From assembly GCA_033722375.1 (NCBI GenBank), contig JAWVZB010000019.1, forward strand, positions 1 through 33,862: DNA of 33,862 bases, in the 5' to 3' direction. The stretch's first letter is position 1, and each line of letters opens with the position of its first letter. Source of the DNA: JAWVZB01 sp033722375 (lineage in GTDB: Bacteria > Actinomycetota > Nitriliruptoria > Nitriliruptorales > Nitriliruptoraceae). This document shows positions 29,926 through 33,862 of the stretch, piece by piece. A program made the translations under genes and the position numbers. The notes under the pieces are model-generated. The model did not search any database. It was not told where the DNA came from and saw only the letters and a program-made list of their open reading frames with translations.

Positions 29926-31710
29926 TCAACCGATGACGGTCAAGGCGGTCACCACGGTGATGGCGGTCAGGTTCAGAGGCGCCCCGACGCGTAGATAGTC
30001 GGTGAACCGGTAGCCGCCAGGCCCATACACGATCGTGTTCGTCTGGTAGCCGATCGGGGTGAGGAACGAACTCGACGCCGCGATCGCGATGGCGATGGCG
30101 ATCGCCCGCATGTCGAGCCCCGTCCTCTCGGCGACGGACACGGCGATCGGGAACACGACCACAGCTGCGGCGTTGTTGGTGACGAGCTCGGTGAGCAACG
30201 ACACCGCGAGCAGGAGCCCGAAGAGGATCCCGACGGTGCCGAAGGTGTCGAACAGCGAGATCAGTCCCTCTGCGACGGCGTTCGCAAGCCCGGTCGTCTG
30301 GACCGCAGCGCCGAGCCCGAACGCGGCGGCGATCAGGATGATCACGTCGAAGTCGATGGCGTCGCGGACCTCGTCGGCCGAGAGCACCCGCGTGACGACC
30401 AGCGCGCCGGCCGCGAGCAGGGCCGCCTCGAGTATCGGCAGGATGCCGAAGGCGGCCACCGCCACCATCGTGCCCGCGATCGCTGCGACCACCGGCGCTT
30501 GTGCGGACGCGGTGGGCGGGTCGCCACCGAGCGGGGCGACGATCAGGAAGTCGCGTTGCTCGCCCCAGTTCCGTTGGAACGCTTGATCGGCGAGGATGAG
30601 CAGGGTGTCGCCGGGACGCAGACGTACGTCTCGCGGCTCCTGGGTCAGTCGGTGTCCGTCGCGATGCACGGCCAGCACCGCCGCCTGGTAGCGGTCGATG
30701 AACCCGACGTCAGCGAGGGTGCGTCCCGCCATCGGGGAGGTGCGCCCGACCACGGCGACGTAGAGCCCGTGTTCGGGACTGGCCACGGCTTCGAGGTGTT
30801 GCTGGGCGGTCGAGCGCAGACCCCGCATGCGATGCAGTTCGACGATCTGGCCGATCTGCCCCGCGAACGTCAGCCGGTCGCCCGCGTGGAGCACCGTGTC
30901 GAGGTTCACCGGGGACATCGTGTGACCATCCCGTGCGACCTCGACGAGGAAGACGTGCCGACGGCCCACCAGGGGGGTATCGGCGATCCGCTGGCCCTCC
31001 AGAGCTCCTCCAGGTTCGACCTCCATGAAGACCACGAACTCTCGCACCTCCTCGGCAGCCTGCTCCTTCGCCGTCCGGCGCTCCGGGACGAGGTGCCAGG
31101 CGGTGGTCACGAGGACGACGAGCCCGAGGAGTGCGACCGGCCCTCCCACACTCGTCAGCTCGAACAACCCGAAGGGTTCGTGCCCGCTCTCCTCCAGGAG
31201 CCCCGACACCACCAGGTTCGTGGAGGTCCCCAGCGCGGTGACCGTGCCGCCGAGGATCGTCGCGAACGACAACGGCATGAGGAACCGAGAGGCGGAGACT
31301 CCGCGGCGGTCGGCCCATCCGACGACATCGGGCGTCAGCATCGCGACGAGCGGCGTGTTGTTCAGGAAGGACGAGGCGGCGGCCGCGGGCCGGAGGAGTC
31401 GGGAGAGCGCCATACGTCCCCGGCCGCGACCGAGCAGCCGGGACGTGAGCGGGCTCAGGAGTCCCGTCTTCTGCGCCGCCCGGGCAAGGACGTAGAGCGC
31501 GGCCACCGTGGCAGGGGCAGGGTTCGCGAACCCTGACAGCGCCTGGTCGGCCTCGATCACGTTCACGAGCAGCAGGAACACCGTGGCGGCGAGCACGACC
31601 GCCGACGGGGCCAGCCGGCCCCAGACCAAGAGCCCGAACGCAGCGACCAGGACAGCGGCGGTGAGCCAGGCATCCCCGCCGAGATCGCTCACAGTCGCAC
31701 CCGTTCCCAT
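29926..31710 (-). CDS. SLC13/DASS-type permease with two RCK_C (TrkA-C) domains
   Basis: A membrane transporter of about 594 residues. The SNT-type helix-break motifs of the DASS family are present: SFLNNTPLVAML and ALGTSTNLVVSGL in the first half, LVTNNAAAVVVFP and GYQTNTIVYGPGGY in the second. Between the halves lie two TrkA-C domains at about residues 222-298 (FVVFMEVEPGGALEG, VLHAGDRLTFAG) and 315-392 (YVAVVGRTSPMAGRTL, LRPGDTLLILAD). Relatives import sulfate, phosphate or dicarboxylates with sodium or protons. ATG 31710 and GTG 31692 are both possible starts; an upstream extension of open frame is compositional. It sits between two molybdoenzymes. Confidence 0.9.
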   Translation of the reverse strand: MGTGATVSDLGGDAWLTAAVLVAAFGLLVWGRLAPSAVVLAATVFLLLVNVIEADQALSGFANPAPATVAALYVLARAAQKTGLLSPLTSRLLGRGRGRMALSRLLRPAAAASSFLNNTPLVAMLTPDVVGWADRRGVSASRFLMPLSFATILGGTVTALGTSTNLVVSGLLEESGHEPFGLFELTSVGGPVALLGLVVLVTTAWHLVPERRTAKEQAAEEVREFVVFMEVEPGGALEGQRIADTPLVGRRHVFLVEVARDGHTMSPVNLDTVLHAGDRLTFAGQIGQIVELHRMRGLRSTAQQHLEAVASPEHGLYVAVVGRTSPMAGRTLADVGFIDRYQAAVLAVHRDGHRLTQEPRDVRLRPGDTLLILADQAFQRNWGEQRDFLIVAPLGGDPPTASAQAPVVAAIAGTMVAVAAFGILPILEAALLAAGALVVTRVLSADEVRDAIDFDVIILIAAAFGLGAAVQTTGLANAVAEGLISLFDTFGTVGILFGLLLAVSLLTELVTNNAAAVVVFPIAVSVAERTGLDMRAIAIAIAIAASSSFLTPIGYQTNTIVYGPGGYRFTDYLRVGAPLNLTAITVVTALTVIG

Positions 31711-31929
31711 CGCGGGAGGATACGCGGCGGCAGGCGGATGCCCTTGCTGGTGAACGTCTTGCCGGTCCCGCCCGTGCCGCCGCCTCGTCCGCTCCCCGGG
31801 CTCGGGAAGAGATTCGGATGTGTCTGCCGGCTGACGGTGACCTCGCCGAGTCGGCACGGTGACTGGCTCACCTTGACGCGCGAACCCCGGAGAGGCACGT
31901 TCCGCCCTGACGGGCACCAGGAGGCCAGC

Positions 31930-33282
31930 GTGGACAGCGCAGGATCGCAGGTGCGGTGGGACGCGGCCGGGATGGCGATGCTCGCCATCGGGGTCGGGGA
32001 GTTGCTGGCCAGCCGGCGGCAGCGGTCGATCGTGGACGCTGTTGGCCGCCCCGTGGTCGACACCGTGCCGATCCCGGTGGTGGAGGCGACGGTCCGACTC
32101 CTCGGCACGTCGGACAAGCCCGCGCTACGAGCGGGGATCGTGGCGTCCGTGGTCGCCATGGCCGAGCGGTCCGTCGCTGCGTTGCGACCCGGGTCGGCTC
32201 GGTCCCCGGGGTGGTCCGCGTTGGCGGCGGCGGTCGGGCTGGGTGCCTACGTCGCGGGGCGCCGCAGGCTCGCCGCTCACATCGAGAGGCTCGATGCCTC
32301 GGCGCCAGCCATCCCTGTCGCGGAGCCGCTGCCCCCTGCCACGGACGGCGCCGAGGACTGGGACCACGCGGTTCCGCTGTTCACACCGGTCGAGGAGTTC
32401 TACGTCGTAGACGTGAACCTGCGCCCCGTCGCGGTGGATCTGGCGGACTGGCGGCTCGCCGTCCGCGGTCCGGGCAGGGCTGGCGGGCTGCTCACGCATG
32501 ACGATCTGCTCGGACTGGGCGTGCGCGAACGTGACGCCATCCTCATCTGTGTCCATCAGCGGCTCGGGTGGGACCGGCTGGGCCATCAGCGCTGGGCGGG
32601 TTTGCCCATCTCGGAGGTGTTGGCTGCGGCCGGCGTCGAGGTGCCTGGCGACCCCGAAGCCTGGGACCTGGCGATGACAGCGGTCGATGGGTACTCGCAG
32701 GTCCTGCCGCTGGATCGTGCCCTGTCCGACGACGCGTGGGTCGTGCTCGGGATGGGTGGACGCGCGCTCCCAGCCGCGCACGGCTTTCCCGCACGTGTGA
32801 TGACACCCGGCGTGGTCGGGCAGTACAACGGCGTCAAATGGCTCCGTGAACTGGCGGTCACGCCCCGCGAGGCGCGAACGGCGACCTGGGTGGCTCGAGG
32901 CTGGCCGCGCGAGACCGTCGTGCCACCGCCCATGGCCCGGATCGACCATCCTGGCGAGGTCGGCATGCCTCCCAAGCTCCCGAGCCGGGCGGAGGACGTG
33001 CCGCTGGACCCGTGGATCGTTGGCACCGCCTGGGCGCCGGCCCACGGAGGCGTCGCCCGGGTGGACGTGCGTGTCGACGACGGGCCGTGGCAGCCCGCGG
33101 AGCTCGCCCGGTCGCTCGGAGCCGCGTCCTGGCGCCGGTGGCGTCGTCGGGTGCAGCTCACCCCCGGGCGGCACGACATCGCAGCGCGTTGCGTCACGGC
33201 CGACGGGACCGTGCAGGACCCGGTGCCGACGCCACCGTTCCCCGACGGGACGACCGGTCACCACACCGTCTCCGTCCGGTGA
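31930..33282 (+). CDS. membrane sulfite-oxidase-like molybdoenzyme with dimerisation domain
   Basis: A 450-residue molybdopterin enzyme of the bacterial sulfite-oxidase-like group. The N-terminal 110 residues contain about three weak hydrophobic segments. The Mo domain has AILICVHQRLGWD with Cys207 as the likely metal ligand, RWAGLPISEVLAAAGV, HGFPARVMTPGVVGQYNGVK and WLRELAVT. The chain continues with a beta-rich C-terminal Mo-co dimerisation domain (APAHGGVARVDVRVDDGPW, PGRHDIAARCVTADGT). Relatives usually show CVSNxxGG after the Cys; this one has CVHQRLGWD, so substrate choice may differ. GTG 31930 is set by AGGAGG with a five-base spacer. The stop overlaps the next frame by four bases. 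Confidence 0.87.
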   Translation: MDSAGSQVRWDAAGMAMLAIGVGELLASRRQRSIVDAVGRPVVDTVPIPVVEATVRLLGTSDKPALRAGIVASVVAMAERSVAALRPGSARSPGWSALAAAVGLGAYVAGRRRLAAHIERLDASAPAIPVAEPLPPATDGAEDWDHAVPLFTPVEEFYVVDVNLRPVAVDLADWRLAVRGPGRAGGLLTHDDLLGLGVRERDAILICVHQRLGWDRLGHQRWAGLPISEVLAAAGVEVPGDPEAWDLAMTAVDGYSQVLPLDRALSDDAWVVLGMGGRALPAAHGFPARVMTPGVVGQYNGVKWLRELAVTPREARTATWVARGWPRETVVPPPMARIDHPGEVGMPPKLPSRAEDVPLDPWIVGTAWAPAHGGVARVDVRVDDGPWQPAELARSLGAASWRRWRRRVQLTPGRHDIAARCVTADGTVQDPVPTPPFPDGTTGHHTVSVR

Positions 33283-33611
33283 GCTGCCGGCTCGGCGCCC
33301 ACGAGGCCTGGCGCTGGCACACCGCCACGGTCCTCGCGTTCGCGCACTACCTGAAGGGGGTGTACGAGCCGTCGCTGCAGTGGGCCCGACAAGCGCTCGG
33401 CCTCAACGATTACCTCCAGGCCCTGACGATCGCTGCTGCGCCCCTGGCACAGCTGGATCGGCCCGACGAGGCGGCCAGGCATCTCGAACAGGTCCTTGAC
33501 GAGCGGCCCGGTTTGACCACCGGCGATTACCGGCGGCGCTTCAACTGGCGCCGCCCCGAGGACATCCACCACTTTCTGGCCGGTGTGGCGAAGGCTGGGA
33601 TGCCGGAATGA
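33279..33611 (+). pseudogene. TPR fragment, probable truncated regulator/cyclase tail
   Basis: The frame from GTG 33279 gives 110 residues. They look like the C-terminal part of a larger TPR protein: HYLKGVYEPSLQWARQAL is a TPR helix pair, then TIAAAPLAQLDRPDEAARHL is another, and PEDIHHFLAGVAKAGMPE matches the typical end of class III adenylate-cyclase or winged-helix regulators that carry TPR tails. The preceding domains are absent, so this is likely a deletion remnant. The GTG forms a GTGA overlap with the molybdoenzyme stop, so it could still be translated as a short protein. Codon use is like its neighbours. Confidence 0.65.
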
Positions 33612-33623
33612 GACGAGCACCGC

Positions 33624-33862
33624 GTGGTACGTAGCCTGGAGTACGACCTTCGCGACCTCGTTGCGACGGTGCCGACCCTGCAGGAAGGACGGTCCATCAA
33701 CCGACTGGCTGACGAGACGTCGCCGTACCTGCAACAGCATGCCGACAACCCGGTGGACTGGTTCCCGTGGGGCGAGGAGGCGTTCCAGAAGGCGCAGGTC
33801 GAGGACAAGCCGATCTTCCTGTCGGTCGGCTACTCGTCGTGCCACTGGTGTCACGTCATGGC
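33624..33862 (+). CDS. DUF255/YyaL-type thioredoxin-domain protein (5' part)
   Basis: The window ends inside this gene. The visible 79 codons include NRLADETSPYLQQHADNPVD, WFPWGEEAFQKAQ, KPIFLSVGYSSCHWCHVM, the start of the DUF255/spermatogenesis-associated-20 family: a thioredoxin fold with CHWC-type cysteines, normally followed by a six-hairpin glycosidase-like domain. The start is uncertain. Homologues usually begin at MNRLADE, but the codon there is ATC, with GGAAGGA seven bases before it. GTG codons at 33624 and 33669 are also in frame. I give the widest. Confidence 0.85.
   Translation, partial: MVRSLEYDLRDLVATVPTLQEGRSINRLADETSPYLQQHADNPVDWFPWGEEAFQKAQVEDKPIFLSVGYSSCHWCHVM

Noticed and set aside
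31711..31917. Minus-strand GGTGGTGKT, resembling a P-loop, upstream of the SLC13 transporter
   Set aside because: Isolated Gly-rich match with no Walker B or following fold. The transporter family starts at about 31710, and the sequence is low-complexity GC-rich intergenic DNA.

Overview
The window is strongly GC-rich, densely coding actinobacterial chromosome. Many starts are GTG, usually preceded by GGAGG-type ribosome binding sites, and promoters show only weak TANNNT -10 boxes. A mycothiol S-conjugate amidase (Mca), a crotonyl-CoA carboxylase/reductase, several acyl-CoA dehydrogenases and an FHA-LuxR protein fit an Actinomycetota member. The class cannot be fixed from sequence alone; a deep-branching lineage such as Nitriliruptoria or Acidimicrobiia is a guess. 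I found no tRNA, rRNA, CRISPR array, insertion sequence or phage gene. Coding density is high and no gene-free stretch exceeds about 240 bases.

Layout. 1-2.2 kb: the tail of an acyl-CoA dehydrogenase with a duplicated 42-bp 3' end, then an ASCH-domain gene divergent from a PHP phosphoesterase. 1.6-5.2 kb: a same-strand run of FHA-LuxR regulator, HerA/YjgR-type ATPase, ParA-type ATPase and a small zinc-ribbon protein. 5.2-8.5 kb: a DEAD-box helicase with a long basic tail, divergent from an acyl-CoA dehydrogenase. 8.5-10.2 kb: a disordered Pro/Glu-rich protein divergent from an unrecognised two-part protein. 10.2-12.7 kb: an AidB-like flavoprotein and a SpoU/TrmH RNA methyltransferase, overlapping on the minus strand. 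12.7-18.1 kb: a tight operon of FxsA, a 1030-residue membrane-anchored protein with seven fibronectin type III domains, and a membrane GAF-GGDEF diguanylate cyclase. 18.1-21.4 kb: an FAH-family hydrolase, crotonyl-CoA carboxylase/reductase and a two-helix membrane protein. 21.4-25.5 kb: a polytopic membrane protein, CinA-type protein, Mca, an AstE/aspartoacylase-like peptidase and a tiny Thr/Glu-rich lipoprotein with structured flanking DNA. 25.7-28.7 kb: a GCS2 glutamate-cysteine ligase, a SnoaL-like protein, a short-chain dehydrogenase and a 46-residue CPxCG zinc-ribbon protein. 28.7-33.3 kb: two different membrane-linked sulfite-oxidase-fold molybdoenzymes flanking an SLC13/DASS transporter with RCK_C domains. 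33.3-33.9 kb: a truncated TPR fragment and the start of a DUF255/YyaL thioredoxin-like gene.

How the genes work together. The clearest functional unit is FxsA / FN3 surface protein / diguanylate cyclase, where overlapping frames suggest that surface-protein output and c-di-GMP synthesis are coupled. The FHA-LuxR / HerA-like / ParA / zinc-ribbon run may form a phosphorylation-read regulatory and DNA- or protein-positioning module. The molybdoenzyme / SLC13 / molybdoenzyme block suggests oxyanion (possibly sulfur) redox chemistry with transport. CCR, FAH, acyl-CoA dehydrogenase and SDR genes point to acyl-CoA metabolism but are scattered as single genes. Low-molecular-weight thiol chemistry is represented by Mca and the GCS2 ligase. 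No known defence or mobile system is present.
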